Assembly (NCBI RefSeq): GCF_018866325.1
Contig: NZ_CP076457.1
Coordinates: 5,553,001-5,617,000 of the forward strand
DNA length: 64,000 nucleotides
Direction: 5' to 3'
DNA from: Streptomyces sp. YPW6
Lineage (GTDB): Bacteria > Actinomycetota > Actinomycetes > Streptomycetales > Streptomycetaceae
Shown here: one piece after another, positions 25,035 through 33,486 of the stretch
Numbering within the stretch: the first letter of the stretch is position 1
How the letters are laid out: the number at the start of each line of letters is the position of its first letter
Program-made: the position numbers and the translations under genes
Notes under the pieces: generated by a model
Seen by the model: only the letters and a program-made list of their open reading frames with translations
Databases searched by the model: none
Told to the model about the DNA's origin: nothing

Positions 25035-27655
25035 CAGGACGCGGTCCCTTCGAGGGTGCGGACGGCGAGGACGGGTCCCGCGAGGAGTTCCAGATCCGGC
25101 TTGATCTGGTCCCTCTCCGGAAGGAACCTCACCGAGGGGTCGGGGGCGTCGGGGGCGTTGACGAAGGTGACGAACCGGCGCAGCCGGTCCGGGTCCTCGA
25201 TGGTCGCCGCCCACTCGTCGCGGTAGCCCGCCACATGGTCGGCCATCAGCCGCTCCAGCTCCTCGCAGAGCCCCAGCGCGTCGTGCACGACCACGTCCCG
25301 GACGTGCTCCAGGCCGCCGTCGATCCGCTCCAGCCAGGCGGAGGTGCGCTCCAGCCGGTCGGCGGTACGGATGTAGAACATCAGGAACCGGTCGATCAGC
25401 CGCACCAGTTCGGCGTCCGAGAGGTCCTGGGCCAGCAGGTCCGCGTGGCGCGGGGTGGCCCCGCCGTTGCCGCCGACGTACAGATTCCAGCCCTGGGCGG
25501 TGGCGATGATCCCGAAGTCCTTGCCCCGGGCCTCCGCGCACTCGCGGGCGCAGCCCGAGACCGCCGACTTCAGCTTGTGCGGGGAGCGCAGCCCCCGGTA
25601 GCGCAGCTCCAGGTCGATCGCCATCCTCACCGAGTCCTGCACCCCGTAGCGGCACCAGGTCTGCCCCACACAGGACTTGACCGTGCGCAGCGACTTCCCG
25701 TACGCGTGCCCGGACTCGAAGCCCGCGTCCACCAGCCGGGTCCAGATCAGCGGGAGCTGGTCGACCCGGGCGCCGAAGAGGTCGATGCGCTGACCGCCCG
25801 TGATCTTCGTGTAGAGGCCGAAGTCGCGGGCCACCTCGCCGATGACGATGAGCTTCTCCGGGGTGATCTCGCCGCCCGGGATGCGCGGCACGACCGAGTA
25901 CGAACCGTTGCGCTGGAGGTTGGCCAGGAAGTGGTCGTTGGTGTCCTGGAGCGCCGCCTGCTCGCCGTCCAGCACATAGCCGCTCGCCCCGACCGTGGGC
26001 GCCAGCGAGGCGATGACCGAGCCGACCGCCGGCTTGCAGACTTCGCAGCCGTCGCCGCCCCGCGCCTCCTCGCGGCCGTGCGAGTCGAGCAGTTCCACGA
26101 ACGACGTGACCCCCAGGGTGCGGACGATCTCGTACAGCTCGCCGCGGCTGTACGGGAAGCAGCCGCACAGCCCCGCGTCCTCCGGCGGCGGCATCAGCTG
26201 CCCGATCACCTTGAGACAACTGCCGCATCCCGTACCGGCCTTGGTGCACCTCTTCACCTCGGGCAGGGTGGTGTGCCCGCAGACCGCGCCCTTGGTCACG
26301 TTGTGGCAGGAGCAGATCACCGCCTCGTCCGGCAGCGCGCCGGGGCCGAGCGACACCGGCCCGCCGCCCGGCCCGGCCGGCAGCACCAACTGCTCCGGGG
26401 CGACGGGCAGTACGGTGCCCGTCAGCGGGCGCAGCGTGCCGTAACCCTCCGCGTCCCCGACCAGCACTCCGCCCAGCAGGGTTCCGTCCGGGCCCATCAC
26501 CAGCTTCTTGTAGACCCCCGCCCTGGCGTCGGAGTACACGACGTCGAGCGATCCTTCGGCCGCCCCGTGCGCGTCGCCGAACGAGGCCACGTCCACCCCG
26601 AGCAGCTTCAGCTTCGTGGACAGGTCCGCCCCGGTGAACGCGGACCGCCCGCCCGCGATCACCTCGGCCGCCGTCCGGGCCATCTCGTAGCCCGGCGCGA
26701 CCAGCCCGTACACCCGGCCGTCGGCGGCCAGCGCGCACTCGCCGATCGCGAACACCGCCGGGTCCGAGGTCCGGCACTCCTCGTCCACGACGATCCCGCC
26801 GCGCTCCCCGACCGCGAGGCCGCACTCCCGGGCCAGCTGGTCCCGGGGCCGTACGCCCGCCGAGAAGACGACCAGATCCACGGCGAGCGAGGACCCGTCG
26901 GAGAGGGACATCCCGGTCACCGCCCCGTCCCCGCCCACGGTGACCTCCCGCGTACCGACCCCCGTGTGCACGCTCAGGCCCATGTCCTGGATCGTCCGCA
27001 GCAGCGCCGCGCCCCCGCCCTCGTCCACCTGGACCGGCATCAGCCGGGGCGCGAACTCCACCACATGCGTGGCGAGCCCGAGCCCCTTCAGCGCCCCGGC
27101 CGCCTCCAGGCCCAGCAGCCCGCCGCCCACCACCGCACCGGTCCCGGCGCCCTTCGCGTACTCCTCGATCGCGAGCAGGTCCTCGATCGTCCGGTACACG
27201 AAGCAGCCCCGGGCGTCCTTCCCCGGCACCGGCGGGACGAAGGGGTACGAGCCGGTCGCCAGCACCAGCGTGTCGTACGGGAACACCGCCCCGGACCGCG
27301 TGGTCACCGTCCGCCCCGCCCGGTCGACGGCGGTCGCCGGGTCGCCGACGTAGAGCTCGATGCCGTGCCGGGCCATGAAGTCCGGCTCCACCAGCGAGAG
27401 TTCCCCGGGACTCCGCCCGGCGAAGTACGAGCTGAGCCGCACCCGGTCGTAGGCGGGCCGGGGCTCCTCGCCGAGCACGACGACGCGGGAGCGGCCGGCC
27501 GCCGGGGTCAGCCCGCGCTCGGCCAGGGACTCCAGGAACCGCTGGCCGACCATGCCGTGCCCGACGACCACGATCGTCGGAACGGCGGTGTGCGCCGGGG
27601 CGTTCGGGGCGGCTTCGGGGGCGGTGGTGCGCGGCTCGAAGGTGGGCTCCGGCAT
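25034..27655 (-). CDS. nirB: Nitrite reductase [NAD(P)H] large subunit
   Basis: The 873-residue cytosolic enzyme reduces nitrite to ammonium with NAD(P)H via FAD, iron-sulfur centres and siroheme. In order: an FAD/NAD-binding pyridine nucleotide oxidoreductase domain (IVVVGHGMVGQRFLESLAER; GAVVGGGLLGLEAAGALKGL), a BFD-type [2Fe-2S] domain (ICSCHNVTKG ... GTGCGSC), and a siroheme/[4Fe-4S] reductase domain with CVGQTWC and SGCAREC as the cluster cysteines, followed by WNLYVGGNGGATPRHADLL. The ATG at 27655 gives a short disordered N-terminus. A GlnR-like site lies about 50-90 bases upstream, and a siroheme-pathway chelatase is encoded at 34762. Confidence 0.95.
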   Translation of the reverse strand: MPEPTFEPRTTAPEAAPNAPAHTAVPTIVVVGHGMVGQRFLESLAERGLTPAAGRSRVVVLGEEPRPAYDRVRLSSYFAGRSPGELSLVEPDFMARHGIELYVGDPATAVDRAGRTVTTRSGAVFPYDTLVLATGSYPFVPPVPGKDARGCFVYRTIEDLLAIEEYAKGAGTGAVVGGGLLGLEAAGALKGLGLATHVVEFAPRLMPVQVDEGGGAALLRTIQDMGLSVHTGVGTREVTVGGDGAVTGMSLSDGSSLAVDLVVFSAGVRPRDQLARECGLAVGERGGIVVDEECRTSDPAVFAIGECALAADGRVYGLVAPGYEMARTAAEVIAGGRSAFTGADLSTKLKLLGVDVASFGDAHGAAEGSLDVVYSDARAGVYKKLVMGPDGTLLGGVLVGDAEGYGTLRPLTGTVLPVAPEQLVLPAGPGGGPVSLGPGALPDEAVICSCHNVTKGAVCGHTTLPEVKRCTKAGTGCGSCLKVIGQLMPPPEDAGLCGCFPYSRGELYEIVRTLGVTSFVELLDSHGREEARGGDGCEVCKPAVGSVIASLAPTVGASGYVLDGEQAALQDTNDHFLANLQRNGSYSVVPRIPGGEITPEKLIVIGEVARDFGLYTKITGGQRIDLFGARVDQLPLIWTRLVDAGFESGHAYGKSLRTVKSCVGQTWCRYGVQDSVRMAIDLELRYRGLRSPHKLKSAVSGCARECAEARGKDFGIIATAQGWNLYVGGNGGATPRHADLLAQDLSDAELVRLIDRFLMFYIRTADRLERTSAWLERIDGGLEHVRDVVVHDALGLCEELERLMADHVAGYRDEWAATIEDPDRLRRFVTFVNAPDAPDPSVRFLPERDQIKPDLELLAGPVLAVRTLEGTAS

Positions 27656-27705
27656 CTCAGTGGCCTCCGTCGGTTGTCCTCATGCCCCGAGCCTGGGCGG
27701 GAGGT

Positions 27706-27743
27706 GTTTCCCGGCCGCATCCCGGCTGTTACCCGGGCGGAAC
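27706..27743 (-). promoter_or_regulatory. Candidate GlnR box upstream of nirB
   Basis: On the minus strand the 5-mers GTTCC, GTAAC, GATGC and GAAAC occur with exactly six bases between each (11-base steps). This fits the Streptomyces GlnR pattern gTnAc-n6-GaAAc-n6-GtnAC-n6-GAAAc with one weak half-site. NirB is a known GlnR target in S. coelicolor. The box lies 51-88 bases before the nirB ATG. Confidence 0.6.
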
Positions 27744-27788
27744 CGTGCGCTCAGCGACCGCGCCGGGGGCATGTGAGGGCGACCGTGC

Positions 27789-27838
27789 CGAGGACATGCG
27801 AGGACATGCGAGGACATGCGAGGGCATGCGAGGACTTT
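27789..27838 (+). repeat. Five tandem 10-base repeats (CGAGGACATG)
   Basis: CGAGGACATG is repeated five times with minor changes (copy 4 has GGGC, copy 5 diverges at CTTT) in the gap between the divergent nirB and TSUP genes. The 10-base period is close to one helical turn, so equal faces are presented. Confidence 0.65.
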
Positions 27839-27897
27839 CGGGGCGAGAGGCAGGGCGGGGGAGCGGAGGCCCGGCGACAGGCGTCTAAGGTCGGTTC

Positions 27898-28689
27898 GTG
27901 CCTGACATAACACTGACGACCCTGATCCTCCTCTGCCTCGCCGCGGCCGCCGCGGGCTGGATCGACGCGGTGGTGGGCGGCGGCGGACTGCTGCTCCTGC
28001 CCGCCCTGCTGCTCGGCCTGCCGCACGTACCGGCGGCCCAGGTCCTCGGCACGAACAAGGCCGTCGCGATCGTGGGCACCTCGGGCGCGGCGGTGACCTT
28101 CCTGCGGAAAGCCCCGGTACGGGTCGGGCTGGCGGTGCGGATCGGACTGATGGCGCTCGCCGGGTCGATGACGGGGGCGTTCTTCGCCGCCGGGATCAGC
28201 AGCGAGGTGCTCCGCCCGGTGATCATGGTGGTGCTGCTGGGGGTCGCGGCCTTCGTCCTGCTGCGCCCGTCCTTCGGTACGGCGGCGGCGGGCGACGGCA
28301 CGGACCGGCCGGTCGCCCGAACCCGGATCATCACCGCGATCGTGCTGGTCGGTGGCGGGATCGGCTTCTACGACGGGCTGTTCGGGCCGGGCACCGGCAC
28401 GTTCCTGGTGCTGGGCCTCACCGCCGTGCTCCACCTGGACCTGGTGACCGCGTCGGCCACCGCGAAGATCGTCAACGTGTGCACCAACGCGGGGGCGCTC
28501 GCGATGTTCGCCTACCAGGGCACCGTGCTGTGGCAGCTCGCGGCCGTGATGGCCGTGTTCAACCTGGCGGGCGGGATGATCGGGGCGAGGATGGCGCTGA
28601 GCCGGGGGAGCGGCTTCGTCCGGGCGGTGCTGCTGACGGTGGTGTTCTCGCTGGTCGCCAAGCTGGGCTTCGACCAGTGGAACGCGTAG
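27898..28689 (+). CDS. TSUP-family (TauE/SafE) membrane transporter
   Basis: The 263-residue integral membrane protein has about eight hydrophobic segments. It shows the family halves: first half GWIDAVVGGGGLLLLPALLL with VLGTNKAVAIVGTSGAAVTF, second half GFYDGLFGPGTGTFLVLGLT with ATAKIVNVCTNAGALAMFAY. It starts at GTG 27898. Family members export sulfite, sulfoacetate and other small organic anions; the substrate here is unknown. It is divergent from nirB across a 10-base tandem repeat and converges with the sortase gene 12 bases downstream. Confidence 0.88.
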   Translation: MPDITLTTLILLCLAAAAAGWIDAVVGGGGLLLLPALLLGLPHVPAAQVLGTNKAVAIVGTSGAAVTFLRKAPVRVGLAVRIGLMALAGSMTGAFFAAGISSEVLRPVIMVVLLGVAAFVLLRPSFGTAAAGDGTDRPVARTRIITAIVLVGGGIGFYDGLFGPGTGTFLVLGLTAVLHLDLVTASATAKIVNVCTNAGALAMFAYQGTVLWQLAAVMAVFNLAGGMIGARMALSRGSGFVRAVLLTVVFSLVAKLGFDQWNA

Positions 28690-28701
28690 GGCCCCAGGTG
28701 G

Positions 28702-29334
28702 TCAGCGCACGTCCGTGAGGTGCGCGTACGCCACCACGTTGCCCTGGTAGCCGGTCTCCTTCGAGAAGCCGCCGCCGCAGGTGATCAGCCGCAGCGCGGC
28801 GTGCGGCGCGTCGCCGTAGACGCGCTGGTCGGGGAAGTCGTCGTTGTCGTAGACCTCGATGGCGTCGATCGAGAACACGGCCGTGTGCCCGTCCCTGCGG
28901 TCCACCTCGACCCGGGTCCCCTTGGCCAGGGCGCCCAGGGCGTAGAAGACGGACGGGCCCTGGGCGTTGTCCACGTGCCCGGCCACGATCGCGGTGCCCC
29001 GCGCGCCGGGCGGGACACCGTCCTCGTACCAGCCCGCGAGATTGCGGTCCTCGTCCGGCGGTACGTCGAGACTGCCGTCGGCGGTCAGCCCGAGCGGCGT
29101 CATCGGCGCGTCCACCTCGATGGCCGGGATGCGGATGCGGACCGGGTCGGAGGGGTCCAGCGGCTCGGCGACCGGGGAGCCGGGCTGGAGCTGGGGCCCG
29201 GCGGCGAAGGCCTGGGCGCTGGAGGGCTGCGGCGGCATCACCTGGCCGCCGGGCCCGTTCTGGATGAGCCAGATGCCGCACAGCACGGCGATGCCCACCA
29301 GCCAGCCCTTGGCCTTCTGCGCGCTCGGTGACAC
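28702..29334 (-). CDS. Class F sortase
   Basis: The 210-residue protein has an N-terminal membrane anchor (GWLVGIAVLCGIWLIQNG), a Pro/Gln-rich linker and a sortase barrel. Catalytic residues are recognisable: His in TAIVAGHVDN, Cys in LRLITCGGGFSKETGYQGN; the Arg is likely near the end. Class F sortases of actinobacteria cleave LPXTG-like signals at the outer membrane face. The upstream neighbour (29510-30055) is an exported protein with a C-terminal anchor but without a clear LPXTG, so substrate pairing is uncertain. GTG 29334 is the start. Confidence 0.88.
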   Translation of the reverse strand: MSPSAQKAKGWLVGIAVLCGIWLIQNGPGGQVMPPQPSSAQAFAAGPQLQPGSPVAEPLDPSDPVRIRIPAIEVDAPMTPLGLTADGSLDVPPDEDRNLAGWYEDGVPPGARGTAIVAGHVDNAQGPSVFYALGALAKGTRVEVDRRDGHTAVFSIDAIEVYDNDDFPDQRVYGDAPHAALRLITCGGGFSKETGYQGNVVAYAHLTDVR

Positions 29335-29443
29335 GGCGTCGTCCTCGGTCGGTGGTCCGGGGCGGGCGGGACGCGCTCGGGGACGCGCCCCGCCCGGTCA
29401 AGGGGGGAAGCGGCGGTTCGGCTTCCCATGGCGCCTGCGGGGC

Positions 29444-29511
29444 GTCATTCCCGCGGCGCCCTCGGTTCCGACGGCGCCTTCGGGAGGTCATTCCCGCGGC
29501 GCCCTCGGTTC
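29444..29511 (+). repeat. Direct 25-base repeat between sortase gene and its neighbour
   Basis: The block that begins GTCATTCCCGCGGCG occurs at 29444-29468 and again at 29487-29511 without change. The second copy runs into the stop codon of the 29510 gene. It is probably a slippage or recombination duplication. Confidence 0.6.
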
Positions 29512-30055
29512 AGCTTCCTTCGGCGCCCTCGGAGCGGCGGCGCAGCAGCCACAGCCCGCCGACGGCGGCCAGACCGATCACGCCGACGCCGAGGGCGACC
29601 TGCGTGGAGTTCGGTTCGACGCTGCCGCCGACCCCGGTCCGCACATGGCCGGACGGTCGGTCGTGGACGGGCTTCTCGTGCTTGCCGCCGCCGATCACCT
29701 CCAGGTCGCCGACCGCGTCCTTGCCGTTGTCGCACGAGACGACGATCTCGTAGACGCCGGGCCGGGTGTCGTGCGGCACGGTGAACCGGCCGACCACGAC
29801 CTCCTTGTGGGTCCCGGGACGCACCTCGAAGTCCCCGGCGTCCAGGGCGTTCGCGTCGCCGATGCCCGAGCCCTTCTTGCCGCAGGCGGTGGTGTTCACG
29901 GTGATGGTGGCGCCGGGCGGAGCGGTCGCCGGGGTGATCTCCAGACGGCCGAAGTCGCCCGCGTACGCGGACGGAGCGGCGGCGGTGAGACCGAACGCGA
30001 TGACGGTGAACGCGGCACCGACGGTGCCGGTCACGAGGCGGGCAGGACTGCGCAT
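29510..30055 (-). CDS. Exported membrane-anchored protein next to sortase
   Basis: The 181-residue product has a signal peptide (VTGTVGAAFTVIAFGLTAAA ending PSAYAGD), a beta-sandwich-like domain of about 95 residues with two cysteines (NTTACGKKG, VVSCDNGKD), a linker and a C-terminal hydrophobic helix (LGVGVIGLAAVGGLWLL) followed by RRRSEGAEGS. This architecture is seen in sortase-adjacent Streptomyces proteins, but no LPXTG/LAXTG precedes the helix. It is probably displayed at the cell surface. It shares orientation with sortase and may be co-transcribed. Confidence 0.75.
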   Translation of the reverse strand: MRSPARLVTGTVGAAFTVIAFGLTAAAPSAYAGDFGRLEITPATAPPGATITVNTTACGKKGSGIGDANALDAGDFEVRPGTHKEVVVGRFTVPHDTRPGVYEIVVSCDNGKDAVGDLEVIGGGKHEKPVHDRPSGHVRTGVGGSVEPNSTQVALGVGVIGLAAVGGLWLLRRRSEGAEGS

Positions 30056-30435
30056 GGGGATCCTCCGGGCAGACGGCGCGAACGGGTGTGTCCTGACCCC
30101 GAGCCAACGGGGGTGCGGCCCGCCACGCCTCCTGACGCCGGGTCAGCATTCACCCGTACGGACCGGCGCGGCACTCTTGCCCGGATGGATCACCGCAGGT
30201 CGCGGCGGTGCGGCTGCGCCGTTCGGTCCGTGCCGGCGCGCCGGGTGCCGATCGGGTGAGGCGTACGTGCGATGTGACGCGGGTCACACGTGTGGCCCGG
30301 TGGGTCGCGGGCACACGCACAGCACCCCCCACGGGACGGACCCCCGCCCCCCACGGACCCGTTCCCACCGGTCCACTCCCCCCTGGACCGGTGGGAACGG
30401 CGTCGGCCCTCCTCCGGCCGGCCGTCACCCGCGGG
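30056..30435. other. Intergenic region, terminator only
   Basis: This 380-base gap between two minus-strand genes contains a strong hairpin (30360-30399) and otherwise no gene or motif I can support; the promoter of the 29510 gene should lie at 30060-30200. Confidence 0.5.
30360..30399 (-). terminator. Terminator downstream of the DUF5990 gene
   Basis: CGTTCCCACCGGTCCA (30360-30375) pairs perfectly with TGGACCGGTGGGAACG (30384-30399) around an 8-base pyrimidine loop, 37 bases after the stop of the minus-strand gene. Confidence 0.75.
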
Positions 30436-30897
30436 TCACGCTGCGCCTGTGGCGCTCCAGGTGATCTGCGGCGGGCGCACCCGGGCGCACAGCGGTCGGC
30501 CCCGGGGGTCGGTGAGCCCGAGCCGCCCCGTGAGCTGCCCGGAGCGCGCGGCGGCGGCGAGGACGTCCGGCTCGATGTCGCTGAACATGAGCTTCGCGCG
30601 CCGGAACATGGTGAAGACCCCGGCGTCGTCCACCGTGCCCCACGACAGATAGACGAACCGCCCGCCCAGCCGGTTCTGGACGTACGGGCCCGACACCTCG
30701 ACCCCGTCCTCCGTCACGGTGGCCGTGCAGTCGAGCACCCACGACGCGGAGGGGGCGTCCCCGGGGTGCAGGCCGAGCAGCTCGCCCGGCCGGTCCTTGC
30801 GCTGCACACCGACGTGGATGTTCTCGTAGCCGGGAAGGTCGCCGTCCGGGACGCAGGCGCGGCCGGGGAGGGCCGACGCCTCGATGTGGATCTGCAT
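30436..30897 (-). CDS. DUF5990-family protein
   Basis: The 153-residue cytosolic protein reads MQIHIEASALPGRACVPDGD, then NIHVGVQRKDRPGELLGLHP and VTEDGVEVSGPYVQNRLGGR. I associate these blocks with the Streptomyces family DUF5990 (from memory). No catalytic motif is known. The ATG at 30897 is the natural start. A class IV aminotransferase gene lies 77 bases upstream in the same direction. Confidence 0.7.
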   Translation of the reverse strand: MQIHIEASALPGRACVPDGDLPGYENIHVGVQRKDRPGELLGLHPGDAPSASWVLDCTATVTEDGVEVSGPYVQNRLGGRFVYLSWGTVDDAGVFTMFRRAKLMFSDIEPDVLAAAARSGQLTGRLGLTDPRGRPLCARVRPPQITWSATGAA

Positions 30898-30974
30898 GCC
30901 CCCATGGTCCGCCACGGCCGGGGCCGCCGTGCCCCCGCCCCTCGGCGCGGAGCCCGGCCCTCCCGCCGGGAGTC

Positions 30975-31784
30975 TCACACGGCGTCCTCCGGGGTGCCGT
31001 CGTACACCGCGCCCAGGTCCCTCATCAGGTCCTCGTCCACCGGGAACACGGTGTCGTCGATCCGCCCCACCGGCGCGATGCCCTGCGAGTTGCAGACGAA
31101 GGCGGCGGAGAAGCGGCCGACCCCGTCCGGCCCGGCCAGTGTCACCGGGCGGCGCACCGAGGGCCGTCCCGCCCGCTCCAGCCCCTGTTCCAGCAGCGTC
31201 ATGGTGATGCCGGTCAGAGCCGGGGCGTCGGGCCACACCACCGAGCCGGAAGTCCCGTCCCGGAAGCCGATGTTGGTGATGGCCCCCTCGGTCACCACGC
31301 CGCCCGGCGCGGTCAGCAGCGCGTCGTCGAACCCCGCCCGCCCGGCCAGCATCCCGTAGTACGTCTGCCCGAACTCGCCGGGCCGCTTGATGTGCGGGGC
31401 GGTACGCGCGTACGGCACCGACATCAGGCTCCGTGCCCCGGACGGCATGGCGGCGGGCTCCCGGACCGTCACCATCAGCGTCGTGTGCGTCGCCCCGGGC
31501 GGCAGGTAGGCGTTCACCCGCACCGAGGCGTCCCGCCGCCCCGCCCCGCCCAGGGCGTGCCGGATCAGCTCCCGCACCCGGTCGCCGCGCACCGGCAGGC
31601 CGAACAGCTCCCGGTTCGCGGCGTCCAGCCGTGCGAGGTGCAGGCCCAGCCCCCGCGCCCGGCCGTCCCGCACCTGGAGCGCGGTGAAGTGGCCGAAGCC
31701 GTACAGCGCGGGGATCCGCAGGGTCTCCTCGGTGGCAGGGTGGCCGTCGAGCTCGATGTGGAGGGCGGGCGGCGGTGTCGTCAT
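30975..31784 (-). CDS. Class IV aminotransferase (ADC lyase/branched-chain-type fold)
   Basis: The 269-residue PLP enzyme of fold type IV has the likely Schiff-base Lys in APHIKRPGEFGQTYYGML and the family strand GGVVTEGAITNIGFRDGTSG. Substrate-side residues suggest a 4-amino-4-deoxychorismate lyase-like or D-amino-acid aminotransferase-like member; the exact reaction cannot be fixed from sequence alone. ATG 31784 is preferred over the GTG-type upstream extension to 31814. It is divergent from the SoxR-box gene and probably shares that promoter region. Confidence 0.8.
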   Translation of the reverse strand: MTTPPPALHIELDGHPATEETLRIPALYGFGHFTALQVRDGRARGLGLHLARLDAANRELFGLPVRGDRVRELIRHALGGAGRRDASVRVNAYLPPGATHTTLMVTVREPAAMPSGARSLMSVPYARTAPHIKRPGEFGQTYYGMLAGRAGFDDALLTAPGGVVTEGAITNIGFRDGTSGSVVWPDAPALTGITMTLLEQGLERAGRPSVRRPVTLAGPDGVGRFSAAFVCNSQGIAPVGRIDDTVFPVDEDLMRDLGAVYDGTPEDAV

Positions 31785-31827
31785 GCGGCCACCGTAGAGG
31801 GAGCGCGTCGACACGGGCGGGGCTTGA

Positions 31828-31845
31828 CCTCAACCATGGTTGAGG
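31828..31845 (+). promoter_or_regulatory. SoxR box upstream of the FMN reductase gene
   Basis: CCTCAACCATGGTTGAGG is a perfect 18-base palindrome that matches the SoxR consensus arms CCTCAA/TTGAGG. It overlaps a TTGACC -35 element at 31824-31829, the placement expected for MerR-family activators. The gene start is only 17 bases downstream. Confidence 0.75.
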
Positions 31846-31861
31846 CGGAAGGGTCGATCGC

Positions 31862-32584
31862 ATGGACACCACAGCCGCATCCACGTCACCCATCCCGCCC
31901 ACGACGTCCGCCCCGCAGAGCTCATCAGGCTCAGCTGCCTCGAAGGCGGCGCCTGCCCCGCAGACCTCATCCGCTTCGCAGAGCGCAGCGGCCGCATCGG
32001 CCGATGCGGCTCCCCTCAAGGCCGCCGTCATCCTCGGCAGCAACCGGGACGGCCGCTTCGGCCCCGTCATCGCCGACTGGTTTATGGGCCGAGCGGCCGG
32101 ACACCCCGGCATCGAGACCGACCTGATCGACGTCGCCGAGGCCGGCCTGCCGACCGCGATCACCTTCAGTCCGGGCCCACAGGAGGCGGCGCGTCTCGCC
32201 GCGGTCTCCGAACGGCTCGCCGCGGCCGACGCCTTCGTCGTCCTCACCCCCGAGTACAACCACTCGTTCCCCGCACCGCTGAAGACGCTCATCGACTGGC
32301 ACGGCGCCGAATGGCAGGCCAAACCCGTCGCCTTCGTGTCGTACGGCGGCATCTCCGGCGGGCTGCGCGCCGTCGAACAGCTCCGGCAGGTCTTCGCCGA
32401 ACTGCACACCGTCACCGTCCGCGACACCGTGTCCTTCCACAACGCGGGCGCCCTCTTCGACGACGAAGGGCGCCACCGGGACCCCGGCCCCGCCGACGCG
32501 GCCGCCAAGGTGCTGCTCGACCAGGTGGTGTGGTGGGGCACCGCCCTGCGCGACGCCAGGAGCGCCCGTCCGTACGGCGCCTGA
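31862..32584 (+). CDS. NADPH-dependent FMN reductase, probable SoxR regulon member
   Basis: The 240-residue flavoprotein of the flavodoxin-like NADPH:FMN reductase family has AAVILGSNRDGRFGPVIADW (FMN phosphate loop), LTPEYNHSFPAPLKTLIDW and KPVAFVSYGGISGGLRAVEQ. An unusual 50-residue Ser/Ala/Pro-rich N-terminus precedes the domain. A perfect SoxR box lies directly in front, and the likely transcription start falls at or next to the ATG, so the mRNA may be leaderless. The S. coelicolor homologue SCO2478 is a known SoxR target (recollection). It should help respond to redox-cycling compounds. Confidence 0.88.
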   Translation: MDTTAASTSPIPPTTSAPQSSSGSAASKAAPAPQTSSASQSAAAASADAAPLKAAVILGSNRDGRFGPVIADWFMGRAAGHPGIETDLIDVAEAGLPTAITFSPGPQEAARLAAVSERLAAADAFVVLTPEYNHSFPAPLKTLIDWHGAEWQAKPVAFVSYGGISGGLRAVEQLRQVFAELHTVTVRDTVSFHNAGALFDDEGRHRDPGPADAAAKVLLDQVVWWGTALRDARSARPYGA

Positions 32585-32662
32585 CGCCCGATGGGCCGAC
32601 AATCGGACCGAAGGCCCGCGGGCAGAGCGCCCGCCGTAGTCCGTATCCCGAGGAGACCGACG

Positions 32663-33004
32663 ATGACAGCGCCGGCCGCATGGCTGACCGTACTGACCAC
32701 GACCGACAGCGAGGACAAGGCCCACGCCCTGGCGCAGTCGGCGGTGGAGGCCAGGCTGGTGGCCTGCGCGCAGATCTCCGCCCCCGTCACCTCCGTCTAC
32801 CGGTGGCAGAACGCCATCGAGACGAGTGAGGAGTGGCAGGTGCTCTTCAAGACGACGGCGGAGCGCTACGACGAACTGGAGGAGCACCTCCAGCGGGAGC
32901 ACGACTACGACACGCCGGAGATCATCGCCCTGCCGGTGATCCGGGGAAGCGCCCGCTACCTCGGCTGGGTGACGGCGGAGACGGCCCCTCCGGCGGCCCT
33001 GTGA
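32663..33004 (+). CDS. cutA: CutA1 divalent-ion tolerance protein
   Basis: The 113-residue trimeric CutA1-family protein reads WLTVLTTTDSEDKAHALAQS, RLVACAQISAPVTSVYRWQN and HDYDTPEIIALPVIRGSARY, close to the canonical family sequence. It is linked genetically to metal tolerance in bacteria, though the mechanism is unsettled. The ATG at 32663 follows GAGGAG. Its stop overlaps the GTG of the next gene (GTGA), so they form a coupled pair. Confidence 0.92.
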   Translation: MTAPAAWLTVLTTTDSEDKAHALAQSAVEARLVACAQISAPVTSVYRWQNAIETSEEWQVLFKTTAERYDELEEHLQREHDYDTPEIIALPVIRGSARYLGWVTAETAPPAAL

Positions 33005-33486
33005 CGGCGGCGGACATGACCACCCCCGCCCCGGGCGCCGGCGCCGCCGATGCCGAGCTGCCCTTCTTCGTGTACGGGACGCTGCTGCCGGGTGAACCCA
33101 ACCACGACCTGTTCCTGCGGGGCCGTACGGCGGAGGAGCGCCCGGCCGTGCTGCCCCGGGCCCTCCTCTACGACGGCCCCGGCTACCCGTACGCCATCGA
33201 GGGCCACGGCCGCGTCCACGGCACCCTGCTCGTCGCCGCGCCCGGGGTGTACGGGGAGCTGCTCGGGCTGCTGGACCACCTGGAGGAGTTCCTCGGCCCC
33301 GGCCACCCGCGCAACCTGTACGAACGTGTCGTCCGCGAGGTCGAGCCGCGGGACTCCGGCGACGGGGGCTCCGTGCGGGCCTGGGTCTACCTCGCCGCGG
33401 CCGCCGTCACCCGTTCCCTGCGGACCGGCGGCGTCCTCATCCCCGAGGGGCGGTGGATCACCGGACGCACCAGGGACGGCTCCTGA
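33001..33486 (+). CDS. Gamma-glutamylcyclotransferase-like (AIG2/GGCT) protein
   Basis: The 161-residue protein has the GGCT signature FFVYGTLLPGEPNHDLFLRG and the fold's later glutamate region (ELLGLLDHLEEFLGPGHPRN). Family members cyclise gamma-glutamyl peptides or amines to 5-oxoproline; the substrate here is not known. GTG 33001 overlaps the cutA stop, favouring this start over ATG 33016. Confidence 0.85.
   Translation: MTAADMTTPAPGAGAADAELPFFVYGTLLPGEPNHDLFLRGRTAEERPAVLPRALLYDGPGYPYAIEGHGRVHGTLLVAAPGVYGELLGLLDHLEEFLGPGHPRNLYERVVREVEPRDSGDGGSVRAWVYLAAAAVTRSLRTGGVLIPEGRWITGRTRDGS

Noticed and set aside
30436..32790. A 784-codon minus-strand frame running over three genes
   Set aside because: Only its end (30436-30897, DUF5990) is a real protein; the remainder overlaps the aminotransferase and FMN reductase in non-coding frames.
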